Source of the DNA: Gammaproteobacteria bacterium
Lineage (GTDB): Bacteria; Pseudomonadota; Gammaproteobacteria; UBA6429; Thiohalophilaceae
Length of the DNA stretch: 5,652 nucleotides
Direction of reading: 5' to 3'
Assembly: GCA_013152045.1 (NCBI GenBank)
Contig: JAADGZ010000076.1
Span: 1-5,652 of the forward strand
A program made the translations under genes and the position numbers. Under the pieces are notes generated by a model that saw only the letters and a list, made by a program, of their open reading frames with translations, made no database searches and was not told where the DNA came from. Every line of letters begins with the position of its first letter. Position 1 is the first letter of the stretch. This document shows, in pieces, positions 1 to 5,605 of this stretch.

Positions 1-100
1 AAATTTATTTCTAAGGCACTAACCCAGATAAAACCCGGATAAGTGCCTTCACGAAATAATTTTCTGTAAAATACACAGAAATTTATTTCTAAGGCACTAA
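1..100. repeat. Three-arm direct/inverted repeat cluster with alternative hairpins
   Basis: A 22-bp sequence ending in CTAAGGCACTAA occurs identically at 1-22 and 79-100. An imperfect inverted copy (AGTGCCTTCACGAAATAA) lies between them, starting at 42. The inverted copy (42-67) can pair with the downstream arm (75-98). That gives a stem of about 24 bp with one mismatch and a small asymmetric bulge, closed by a 7-nt loop (68-74). The same inverted copy could instead pair with the upstream arm (1-20), so two mutually exclusive hairpins are possible. The stretch is AT-rich compared with the genes. No T-run directly follows the stem on either strand, so it is not a standard intrinsic terminator. 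The first arm touches the window edge, so the element may continue to the left. A dispersed palindromic repeat or a leader structure for the gene at 153 are both possible; the function is unknown. Confidence 0.6.
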
Positions 101-152
101 AGCCTTTTGCCTATTTACCGATACTACTGCAGAGCAGAAAAGGAGAACAGCT

Positions 153-554
153 ATGCGACTCATTCGTTTTACCCTCATTATGATGGGGCTTATAATTGTT
201 GCCAATAGTCAGGCCTCAGCCGATGGCGGTGGAGGTGGTTCTCTGTATGTTCCACTGAGTCCGGCCTTTGTCGTCAATGTCAATGATGGCAACCGCATTC
301 GCCACATGCAAATTAAATTGCAGGTCAAACTTAAACAAGCCAAATTTGCACCCTTTATTGAAGAACACAACCCAGCTATTCGTAATGCGCTGGTCATGCT
401 TCTTAGCGGACAAGAAACCTCTATGTTGAAAACCGCCGCCGGTAAACAAAAATTGATGGATGAAGCTCTGGCTGCCATTCAACAGGTATTAGAGGAAAAT
501 ATCGGCAATACTGCTATTGATGCGGTATATTTCACCGATCTTATTATTCAGTAA
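153..554 (+). CDS. Secreted FliL-family (flagellar basal-body-associated) protein
   Basis: The product is 133 residues. The N-terminus is a clear signal peptide: a basic start (MRLIR), a hydrophobic core at about residues 6-18, and a cleavage-like site QASA before D24. A glycine-rich linker (DGGGGGS) follows. The mature part resembles the periplasmic domain of FliL: an extended strand (VPLSPAFVVNV), then IRHMQIKLQVKL, a helical middle (IRNALVMLLSGQ...KQKLMDEALAAIQQVL), and the family-like ending VYFTDLIIQ. Classical FliL is anchored in the inner membrane by an uncleaved helix and associates with the stator and basal body of the flagellar motor. Here the leader looks cleavable and no flagellar genes are nearby, so a stand-alone periplasmic paralogue is more likely than the motor protein itself. 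The start is supported by AGGAG at 141-145, 7 bases upstream of the ATG. It lies 86 bases before the peptidase gene on the same strand. Family assignment is fairly sure; the role is not. Confidence 0.8.
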   Translation: MRLIRFTLIMMGLIIVANSQASADGGGGGSLYVPLSPAFVVNVNDGNRIRHMQIKLQVKLKQAKFAPFIEEHNPAIRNALVMLLSGQETSMLKTAAGKQKLMDEALAAIQQVLEENIGNTAIDAVYFTDLIIQ

Positions 555-640
555 GTTTTCTGGCCCGGCTTGCACTGCGGGCAGAATAGAATCTATCATG
601 GCACTGAATAACGCTGCATTAACAGGCCTTATAATTTTCA

Positions 641-916
641 GTGAACTATTTGTACCGATCTTTTGCCTTGTCCACGCTGGCCCTGCTAGCACTCGGCAGC
701 CTGCTGGTTTGGCCGGGACATGCCGCGGCCGAGAAAAATAGTCACACCGCCCCCCCAAAATCTCAGGTCACACTAATCAATCGCGGTACCGACAGTCAGC
801 CTATATTTGATGTCTTCAATAATTACTACGGCCCGATTGAATTTGAACTGAGTGCCGATGAATTCGTCAATATGAAAAGCAAACCGGCACTACCTGTGTA
901 CCTGTGCGTAAGGTAA
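641..916 (+). CDS. N-terminal fragment of frameshifted secreted M23 peptidase
   Basis: This 91-residue reading frame holds the export signal and the start of the N-terminal beta domain of an M23 metallopeptidase. A signal peptide is visible: MNYLYR, a hydrophobic core at about residues 7-24, and cleavage after HAAA before EK. The following VTLINRG, FDVFNNYYGPIEFELS and KPALPV stretches match the strand-rich region that precedes the LytM domain in this kind of enzyme. The frame then runs off-pattern (YLCVR) into a stop at 914-916, while the expected continuation (VPVRKVIPAK...) lies in the -1 frame. The GTG start at 641 is forced by an in-frame TAA at 632-634. No good Shine-Dalgarno sequence precedes it, so translation may depend on the upstream gene or on a leaderless message. 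One missing base would join it to the next frame as a single gene of about 294 residues. Confidence 0.6.
   Translation: MNYLYRSFALSTLALLALGSLLVWPGHAAAEKNSHTAPPKSQVTLINRGTDSQPIFDVFNNYYGPIEFELSADEFVNMKSKPALPVYLCVR
862..913 (+). other. Frameshift interval joining the two peptidase frames
   Basis: The two halves of the peptidase are both open only between the stop at 859-861 in the catalytic frame and the stop at 914-916 in the N-terminal frame. Family-like sequence switches frame at about 896-902: the first frame reads KPALPV, the second VPVRKV. Adding one G to CCTGTGTACCTGTGCG would give Pro-Val-Val-Pro-Val-Arg and restore a 295-codon gene including stop. No X-XXY-YYZ slippery heptamer is visible here, which argues against programmed -1 frameshifting. 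Confidence 0.65.
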
Positions 917-1524
917 TACCGGCAAAGACCACCGTTCAGCTCTGCCAGCTCGTGCAAATCAGTGCCCATGAACCCTGGTCCTACACCTATTCGACCCGCT
1001 ATGTGCTGGGCAAACCCGGCATCCACCACCTGACTGGCAAACCTTACAGTCTGCCCTTTGGTGAAGTTCAGCAGTTTGTCATTTCACAGGGCTTCAACGG
1101 CAGGCGCAGCCATCAGACTCTGGCTACAAAATATGCGATTGATATCGATATGCCGGAAGGCACCGAGATTCTGGCCATGCGCAGTGGACGGGTTATGGAA
1201 ATTACCCGCGCCCGGCTGAATAATGACAAAAAATCCGTGCCCGCCCTGCAAATCCGTATTCTCCACCAGGACGGCACCATGGGCCTGTATGCACATTTGA
1301 AAAAGGGTTCTATTGCCGTACGCGAAGGCCAACGGGTACGCCGAGGCCAGCTTATCGCCGCATCCGGCCCCAGTTATAAAGAAGATGTAAAACCGCATCT
1401 GCACTTCGCCCTGCAACGAAATGCCGGCATGCGACTTGAGTCTATTGCCTTTCAGATTATTAACTTCTCCGGCTCAGCAATTACACCAAAGCTTGGTCTG
1501 ACATTACGCCACTCACCCTATTGA
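904..1524 (+). CDS. M23 (LytM-type) metallopeptidase, catalytic fragment
   Basis: This frame contains the whole catalytic domain of a zinc-dependent peptidoglycan endopeptidase of family M23. Numbered from the GTG at 904, the first two metal ligands are H70 and D80 in SHQTLATKYAIDIDMPEGTE. The HxH motif is PHLHF with H165 and H167. Between them are the usual core elements: ILAMRSGRVMEI, IRILHQDGTMGLYAHLKKGS, and VREGQRVRRGQLIAASG. All expected active-site residues are present, so only the frame is damaged, not the domain. On its own the piece has no signal peptide and no ribosome-binding site before 904, so it is unlikely to make a functional exported enzyme unless the break is a sequencing error. 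Enzymes of this type cut peptide cross-links in the cell wall from the periplasm. The stop lies 26 bases from the stop of the convergent TPR gene, and I see no terminator in that gap. Confidence 0.8.
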   Translation: MRKVIPAKTTVQLCQLVQISAHEPWSYTYSTRYVLGKPGIHHLTGKPYSLPFGEVQQFVISQGFNGRRSHQTLATKYAIDIDMPEGTEILAMRSGRVMEITRARLNNDKKSVPALQIRILHQDGTMGLYAHLKKGSIAVREGQRVRRGQLIAASGPSYKEDVKPHLHFALQRNAGMRLESIAFQIINFSGSAITPKLGLTLRHSPY

Positions 1525-1550
1525 GTTAATCAGCCGCAAACTGTATACCT

Positions 1551-3443
1551 TTAGTCCTTAAAACGCAGCTTCTGCAACTCACGCTGCAATACGGCCTTGC
1601 GTGCTGAATCTTTGGTTACCCGTAGAAGATGCCGATAAATCGTACGGGCATCATCAAGCAGGCCAGCCTTACCCAGGGCAACGGCCGCCTGATAACGTGC
1701 GGTTTGCGCCCAGGGATCCATAGCTTTAGCACCGATGAACATAGCTGACTTCAGATACAGGCGGGCTGCCTCGGCAAACTCTTGTTGGGCTTTTTTTGAA
1801 TCCGCCATCCAATAGTAAATCTCACGCTGGAGTTTGTGATCATCCGTCAAGTTCATAACTTTTCTGAGTAGCGCGTAGGCCTGGACCTGCAGGCCCGCGG
1901 CCTGCAGGTCAAAAATAACCTGCATCAAGTGATCCAGTTGCGCAGACTCGAAGTGCTGGTTTTGCTGCAGCATTTCTTCCAGCGCCTCGGCACCCTGCTC
2001 ACCCTTGCCGCCCAAAATCAAAATCCGTGCACGACGCAAATACCAGAAAAATTGATCCGCTCCCGGCGGCGGTTTTTTAACCGTTGCCATTAGTGCTGAG
2101 GCCAGCTCGATATCCGGCACCGCCAGGGCAATATCCGCCAGTACATACCGGGCCGCTGCCGGGATCGCCTGGTAGGAGTTAAAACGTCTCGAGTTCAGAA
2201 ACAGGCGTCGTAATAAGCGTTTGCCCTGTGGCCCCTGGCTCAGACTGTGAAGGAAATCTTTGACCGCCGCATCACGACTGGCCTTGGCCTGACCTTTGAG
2301 CATCAGCAGAACATACAGCGCGCGGGAGCGCACAGGCTGTTTCTGGGTAGCACGCTGTGCTGCCTGTTGCCACTGCTCATCCTCACCAATTAAAAAGTGG
2401 GACTGATTGCCAACCGCAATGGCAAAATCCAGATAGGCATTCCATAAGGTATCGGCATTAAAATCGAACAGGCTTTTTTCTGGCCGATCCTTTTTTTCCA
2501 CCCCCAGCACATGTTCCAGCGCGTTGGCACGCGTGCCTGGATCATGGCTGGTCTGCGCGGCTTCGGCGACCAGCGCCCAAAATCCAGCCTTCAAGTTCGG
2601 CCTGAGTTCAGGCTTGCGCAACTGTTGCAAACCGGCATGCACAATATCCTGTGGCGTGCGAGCACCACTGCGCAGTTGCGCCAGCAAATACAGCATCGCA
2701 ACCTGTGGCTGCTGTGCTCTGGAGGCCAGCCTGTCCACAGCCTCCCCATGCCGCCCCAGCTCCAGCAGGATCTTCGCATAGCGAATCACATCGCGTAGAT
2801 CCTGATTACCATAATCATGCTGCAGGCGTGCAGCGGCACGATAGGCATCTCGCTTCTGGCCGCTCACCCGGTAGGCATCAATAACCATGCGCCGCCAGTT
2901 GAGCAAATTCGCCTTCGCAACATCGGGATCAAGCGCTTGAGTCCAGATCAGCTCGCGCAGAATGGCTAAGGCCGCACGTCCCTGGTTCATTTTGATCAAG
3001 GCCGCCGCAAGATCGGTGTGCGCTTGCAGATAAAAATCAAGCGGCACGATCGCAGGCAGATTCTGCAACCGCGTGATCAAATCCGGCCAATCGGCGGTAG
3101 CCTGATAAATCCGGATGCGTAACTTTTCCTGTGCCACCCAGCGTTCGGGATCAGCGGCGATGGCCTGCTGCTGTTGCTCCAGCACTTTCAGCGCCAGATG
3201 CCAGATCCCCGCATCAATCAGCCTGGCAATCTCATCATTATTAGTCCTCTGGATAGATGAAATCGGAGGTGGAGGTCGTTGAACTGACGAAGTATCAGCC
3301 GCAGAGGCCGTGAACAGACTAGTACTGCCGAATAGCAACAGCAGTGCAAAATAAAAATGCCGAGCACAAAAAAACGGCTGGGAGACTAACGCTCCCAGCC
3401 GTTTATAATCCCTGCTTCTGGCAGATATTCTGAAACCTGGCAT
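1551..3443 (-). CDS. Exported TPR-like helical-repeat protein
   Basis: I do not recognise a specific named gene. From the ATG at 3443 the product is 630 residues. At about residues 26-50 comes CARHFYFALLLLFGSTSLF ending in TASA before AD, which looks like a signal peptide with cleavage near residue 49. A proline-rich linker (RPPPPISS) follows, then an almost entirely helical protein rich in A, L, Q and R. Helix pairs resembling tetratricopeptide repeats are seen, for example DAGIWHLALKVLEQQ near the start of the mature protein. The clearest are in the last ~95 residues: YWMADSKKAQQEFAEAARLY, then ARYQAAVALGKAGLLDDART. Such proteins are usually periplasmic scaffolds. The start is uncertain: the ATGs at 3443 and 3482 both read through the rplS terminator (3368-3404), neither has a strong ribosome-binding site, and the n-region before the hydrophobic core is unusually long. 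No ATG, GTG or in-frame TTG lies between 3443 and the TTG at 3338, which would cut into the signal peptide. The gene lies directly downstream of rplS. Confidence 0.75.
   Translation of the reverse strand: MPGFRISARSRDYKRLGALVSQPFFCARHFYFALLLLFGSTSLFTASAADTSSVQRPPPPISSIQRTNNDEIARLIDAGIWHLALKVLEQQQQAIAADPERWVAQEKLRIRIYQATADWPDLITRLQNLPAIVPLDFYLQAHTDLAAALIKMNQGRAALAILRELIWTQALDPDVAKANLLNWRRMVIDAYRVSGQKRDAYRAAARLQHDYGNQDLRDVIRYAKILLELGRHGEAVDRLASRAQQPQVAMLYLLAQLRSGARTPQDIVHAGLQQLRKPELRPNLKAGFWALVAEAAQTSHDPGTRANALEHVLGVEKKDRPEKSLFDFNADTLWNAYLDFAIAVGNQSHFLIGEDEQWQQAAQRATQKQPVRSRALYVLLMLKGQAKASRDAAVKDFLHSLSQGPQGKRLLRRLFLNSRRFNSYQAIPAAARYVLADIALAVPDIELASALMATVKKPPPGADQFFWYLRRARILILGGKGEQGAEALEEMLQQNQHFESAQLDHLMQVIFDLQAAGLQVQAYALLRKVMNLTDDHKLQREIYYWMADSKKAQQEFAEAARLYLKSAMFIGAKAMDPWAQTARYQAAVALGKAGLLDDARTIYRHLLRVTKDSARKAVLQRELQKLRFKD
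1884..1910. repeat. Perfect 11-bp inverted repeat inside the TPR gene
   Basis: GACCTGCAGGC at 1884-1894 is repeated exactly in inverted form at 1900-1910, with a 5-base GC spacer (1895-1899). It lies within the coding sequence, encoding roughly DLQAAGLQVQ on the minus strand. No T-run follows on either strand, so a terminator is unlikely. It may be chance in GC-rich coding DNA or a structured site in the mRNA. Confidence 0.6.
3368..3404 (-). terminator. Rho-independent terminator of the rpsP-rimM-trmD-rplS operon
   Basis: On the minus strand a perfect 13-bp stem (AAACGGCTGGGAG paired with CTCCCAGCCGTTT, arms 3392-3404 and 3372-3384) closes a 7-base loop. It is followed by seven consecutive T residues (complement of 3368-3374). 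This is a textbook intrinsic terminator about 100 bases after the rplS stop. It also lies inside the open frame leading into the TPR gene, between that gene's ATG candidates and its hydrophobic signal core. It may therefore limit or regulate readthrough into that gene. Confidence 0.93.
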
Positions 3444-3501
3444 TGCCGAGCAAAGCGATACTACGCAGCTCTTCGCAGCCATGGCCCAGCTCGTCTGCTG
3501 C

Positions 3502-3852
3502 TTAGCGGGACAGTTTTTCCTTGATGCGTGCAGATCGGCCTGAACGCTCACGCAAATAATAAAGCTTGGCCTGACGCACGGCACCGCGACGTTTGACCTT
3601 GATTTCGGCCACGGTCGGACAGTAGGTCTGGAATACGCGTTCGACACCTTCGCCGTGTGAAATTTTACGCACGGTAAAGGCCGAATTCAGACCACGGTTG
3701 CGTTTGGCAATAACCACGCCTTCAAAGGCTTGCAGCCGTTCACGACTGCCTTCCTTAATCTTGACCTGAACCACCACGGTATCACCCGGACCAAAGTCCG
3801 GGATATCGTTGTTCATTTGTTCTGCTTCTAGTTGTTCGATGATGTTGCTCAT
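3502..3852 (-). CDS. rplS: 50S ribosomal protein L19
   Basis: The product is 116 residues, close to the 115 of E. coli L19, and it aligns along its whole length. The opening [63 protein letters not shown], and the basic end [19 protein letters not shown] are all diagnostic. L19 is a structural protein of the large subunit, located at the interface with the 30S subunit. The ATG start is supported by GGGAG about 9 bases upstream. It is the last gene of the operon, 42 bases after trmD, and is followed by a strong intrinsic terminator. An AT-rich spacer with a TATAGT hexamer separates it from trmD; a weak internal promoter there cannot be excluded. Identification is certain. Confidence 0.98.
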   Translation of the reverse strand: MSNIIEQLEAEQMNNDIPDFGPGDTVVVQVKIKEGSRERLQAFEGVVIAKRNRGLNSAFTVRKISHGEGVERVFQTYCPTVAEIKVKRRGAVRQAKLYYLRERSGRSARIKEKLSR

Positions 3853-3894
3853 GCTGTTAAGCTCCCACGCTTCTATACACTATATTTTGCTAGA

Positions 3895-4638
3895 TTATTC
3901 TGTTTCATGTTCGCGGATAAATTCCGCCAGTAAATTCTGTTGTTGCTGATCCAATTGCTGCTCATCCAGTAGTTCCGGTCGCCGCAACCAGGTACGACCC
4001 AGCGCCTGCTTGCGCCGCCAGCGTTCGATAGCCGCATGGTCGCCGCTCATCAGTACCTCGGGTACCGCCTCGCCAGCAATCGTTTGCGGGCGGGTATACT
4101 GCGGATAATCCAGCAAACCCTCACTGAAAGAATCCAGCTCAGCGGAATCTTCGTGTCCCAGTGCGCCCGGTAGCAGGCGAATCAGGCCGTCGATCAGCAC
4201 CATGGCCGCCAGTTCGCCGCCACTGATAACATAATCGCCAATCGACCATTCCTCATCGACTTCGTTAGCGATCAGGCGTTCATCCACACCTTCGTAGCGG
4301 CCACAGACCATAACCAGGCCGGAACGTTTAGACAAACCTACCAGTCCAGCCTGATCAAGCTTACGCCCCTGAGGCGAAAGATAAATCACCTGGCTGGCTG
4401 AACCTGCCTTTTCCCGTGCGGTCCGGATGGCTTCACGCAATGGCGCCACCATCATAACCATCCCCGGTCCGCCACCATAGGGTCGATCATCTACCGTACG
4501 ATGCCGATCAGTAGCATATTCACGCGGATTCTGAAATCCGAGCTGCAACAGATCATTATTCAAGGCCCGGCTGCTGATGCCATAATCGGTAATGGCCTGG
4601 AACATTTCAGGAAACAGGGTGACGACTTCAATTCGCAT
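3895..4638 (-). CDS. trmD: tRNA (guanine-N1-)-methyltransferase TrmD
   Basis: TrmD transfers a methyl group from S-adenosylmethionine to N1 of G37 next to the anticodon, which prevents +1 frameshifting. From the ATG at 4638 the protein is 247 residues. Visible family blocks are [35 protein letters not shown] (residues about 44-60), [15 protein letters not shown], the trefoil-knot segments [14 protein letters not shown] and [12 protein letters not shown], and [17 protein letters not shown]. Residues known to be important in the E. coli enzyme are present at the same numbers: E116, R154 and D169. The C-terminal domain includes [19 protein letters not shown], also typical. A GTG at 4641 directly precedes the ATG. 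The ATG is preferred because GGAG lies 6 bases upstream of it. It starts 14 bases after the rimM stop, consistent with translational coupling in the operon. Confidence 0.98.
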   Translation of the reverse strand: MRIEVVTLFPEMFQAITDYGISSRALNNDLLQLGFQNPREYATDRHRTVDDRPYGGGPGMVMMVAPLREAIRTAREKAGSASQVIYLSPQGRKLDQAGLVGLSKRSGLVMVCGRYEGVDERLIANEVDEEWSIGDYVISGGELAAMVLIDGLIRLLPGALGHEDSAELDSFSEGLLDYPQYTRPQTIAGEAVPEVLMSGDHAAIERWRRKQALGRTWLRRPELLDEQQLDQQQQNLLAEFIREHETE

Positions 4639-4652
4639 CACGCTCTCCCTGA

Positions 4653-5162
4653 CTAAAATTCAGGATCCCAGTCGACCGTCATGCGGCCCTGCTCAAGATC
4701 AATCTCGTTAATCACATCACCCTGAATAAAGGGGAGTAATCGTTCCTGTCCACCTTCTTCAGCGCGCACCACGATGACATCGTTGGCGCCGGTTTCCATG
4801 ACCTCGGTAATCACGCCTAGATCTACTTTCTCCAGGGTTGACACCTTCAGACCAATAAGATCGCGCCAGTAATATTCACCTTTTTCGGTGTTTGGCAGCT
4901 GTTCCCGTTTAATAGCGATACGGGAACCCACTAACAGGGCAGCCGTATCACGATCCGCACACTCACCAAGGCGTGCGATAATCGCCTTGCCCTGCTTTTT
5001 GCCGCCCTTGACCTCAACCGCCTGCCACTGTCCTTCTCGCTCAAGGTACAGGGGCGAATAGGACAACATGTTTTCCTGTGGCGCGGTATCCGAGCGCAAC
5101 TTGACCCAGCCTTTGATGCCAAACAGGCCGGATACGCGACCAAGCAGAATCATCTCGTCCAT
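4653..5162 (-). CDS. rimM: 16S rRNA processing/ribosome maturation factor RimM
   Basis: RimM binds the 30S head (through S19) and helps late 16S rRNA maturation. From the ATG at 5162 the protein is 169 residues, a normal length. The N-terminal RimM domain begins with [19 protein letters not shown] and runs through [20 protein letters not shown]. The C-terminal PRC-barrel domain begins at [11 protein letters not shown] and includes [38 protein letters not shown] and the ending VDWDPEF, all characteristic. The start is ambiguous. A TTG at 5171 has GAG 4 bases upstream, and an ATG at 5153 would begin directly at MILLGRV. None has a strong ribosome-binding site, which fits the low translation of this gene known from the E. 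coli trmD operon. A hairpin lies just upstream in the spacer after rpsP. Confidence 0.96.
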   Translation of the reverse strand: MDEMILLGRVSGLFGIKGWVKLRSDTAPQENMLSYSPLYLEREGQWQAVEVKGGKKQGKAIIARLGECADRDTAALLVGSRIAIKREQLPNTEKGEYYWRDLIGLKVSTLEKVDLGVITEVMETGANDVIVVRAEEGGQERLLPFIQGDVINEIDLEQGRMTVDWDPEF

Positions 5163-5182
5163 CGCTGTCAACTAGCTCGCCA

Positions 5183-5205
5183 GATTTTCTCGGATAGAGA
5201 AAACC
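5183..5205 (-). promoter_or_regulatory. Intercistronic hairpin between rpsP and rimM
   Basis: On the minus-strand mRNA, GGTTTTCTC and GAGAAAATC can pair as a 9-bp stem (one G-U) around a 5-base loop. It sits about 12-20 bases before the possible rimM starts. It has no T-run after it, so it is not a terminator. It may protect or process the rpsP end of the transcript, or reduce rimM translation. That is inference. Confidence 0.45.
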
Positions 5206-5238
5206 AGGTTACGTTGTCAGATCCGGCACGAACAGAAC

Positions 5239-5493
5239 TCAGGCTGCAGCCTGCTTGCTCTGTTCCTTGATCAACTTGCTGACCCGCTCCGATGCCTGCG
5301 CACCTTTGCTGATCCAGTGACCAATCCGATCAGTGTCCAGGTTCAGGCGAACTTCCTGACCCTTGGCTCGGGGATTAAAATAACCGAGACGTTCAATATA
5401 CCGACCATCACGGGAATTGCGACTGTCAGTGACCACAACATGATAAAAGGGGCGCTTCTTTGCACCACCACGCGCTAAACGAATGCTTACCAT
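5239..5493 (-). CDS. rpsP: 30S ribosomal protein S16
   Basis: The product is 84 residues (82 in E. coli). It begins [21 protein letters not shown] and continues [20 protein letters not shown], which is unmistakable for S16. The C-terminal part [27 protein letters not shown] also matches, and the protein ends in an Ala/Gln tail. S16 is an early-binding protein that stabilises folding of the 16S rRNA 5' domain. The frame is open further upstream to 5535, but the family begins at the ATG at 5493, so the shorter form is chosen. TGAGGA lies about 11 bases upstream as the ribosome-binding site, a slightly long spacing. It is the first gene of the operon, with a promoter candidate and a leader hairpin upstream. 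Confidence 0.98.
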   Translation of the reverse strand: MVSIRLARGGAKKRPFYHVVVTDSRNSRDGRYIERLGYFNPRAKGQEVRLNLDTDRIGHWISKGAQASERVSKLIKEQSKQAAA

Positions 5494-5527
5494 TTCGTTT
5501 GGAATCCTCAATAAATACAAACCATTA

Positions 5528-5558
5528 AAGGCCACCCCGCTTTTCGCCGGATAGCCTT
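5528..5558 (-). promoter_or_regulatory. Hairpin in the rpsP 5' leader
   Basis: The minus-strand RNA from 5558 to 5528 can form a long stem (AAGGCTATCC... with ...GGGTGGCCTT). It has 10 continuous pairs including two G-U, one G-G mismatch, and two more pairs closing a GAAAA loop. It lies about 35 bases before the rpsP start and just after the predicted promoter. No T-run directly follows, so it does not look like an attenuator terminator. A stabilising or protein-binding leader element is possible but unproven. Confidence 0.45.
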
Positions 5559-5577
5559 GTTCTTTTATGAAGCGCGC

Positions 5578-5605
5578 ATTTTACTCGAAATGGCGCAAAA
5601 GTGAA
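5578..5605 (-). promoter_or_regulatory. Candidate sigma-70-type promoter of the rpsP operon
   Basis: On the minus strand a -35-like TTCACT (5600-5605, four of six consensus bases) and a -10-like TAAAAT (5578-5583, five of six) are separated by 16 bases. The bases after the -10 are GCGCGC, a GC-rich discriminator of the kind found at stringently controlled ribosomal-protein promoters. Transcription would start near 5571 and give a leader of about 77 bases. The position fits, but this rests on motif reading only. Confidence 0.5.

Noticed and set aside
67..72. TAAAAT hexamer as a -10 promoter element for the FliL-like gene
   Set aside because: The matching -35 position (TGCCTT) is poor and the hexamer lies at the top of the repeat hairpin. 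I see no convincing promoter for this gene.
1..100. CRISPR array or integron attC site
   Set aside because: There are only two direct copies with one inverted copy between them, no regular spacer pattern, and no convincing GTTRRRY/RYYYAAC pair.
560..584. GC-rich imperfect hairpin (CTGGCCCG / CGGGCAG) after the FliL-like gene, considered as a terminator
   Set aside because: No T-run follows it on either strand and the stem has a bulge and a long loop, so it does not fit an intrinsic terminator.
2511..2884. Plus-strand open frames inside the TPR gene
   Set aside because: They overlap a long, well-formed coding frame on the other strand and show no recognisable domain or ribosome-binding site. 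They are shadows.
3444..3647. Extension of the TPR frame up to 3647, overlapping rplS
   Set aside because: This stretch is antiparallel-free but out-of-frame sequence of the certain rplS gene and shows no protein-like features, so the overlap is a frame shadow.
3870..3910. Internal promoter for rplS (ATGAAA, 18-base gap, TATAGT on the minus strand)
   Set aside because: The partial matches lie in AT-rich DNA and the spacing is slightly long. They are too common to call without transcript data.
5494..5535. 14-residue N-terminal extension of S16
   Set aside because: The S16 family begins at [15 protein letters not shown]. The extension overlaps the leader region and lacks family support.
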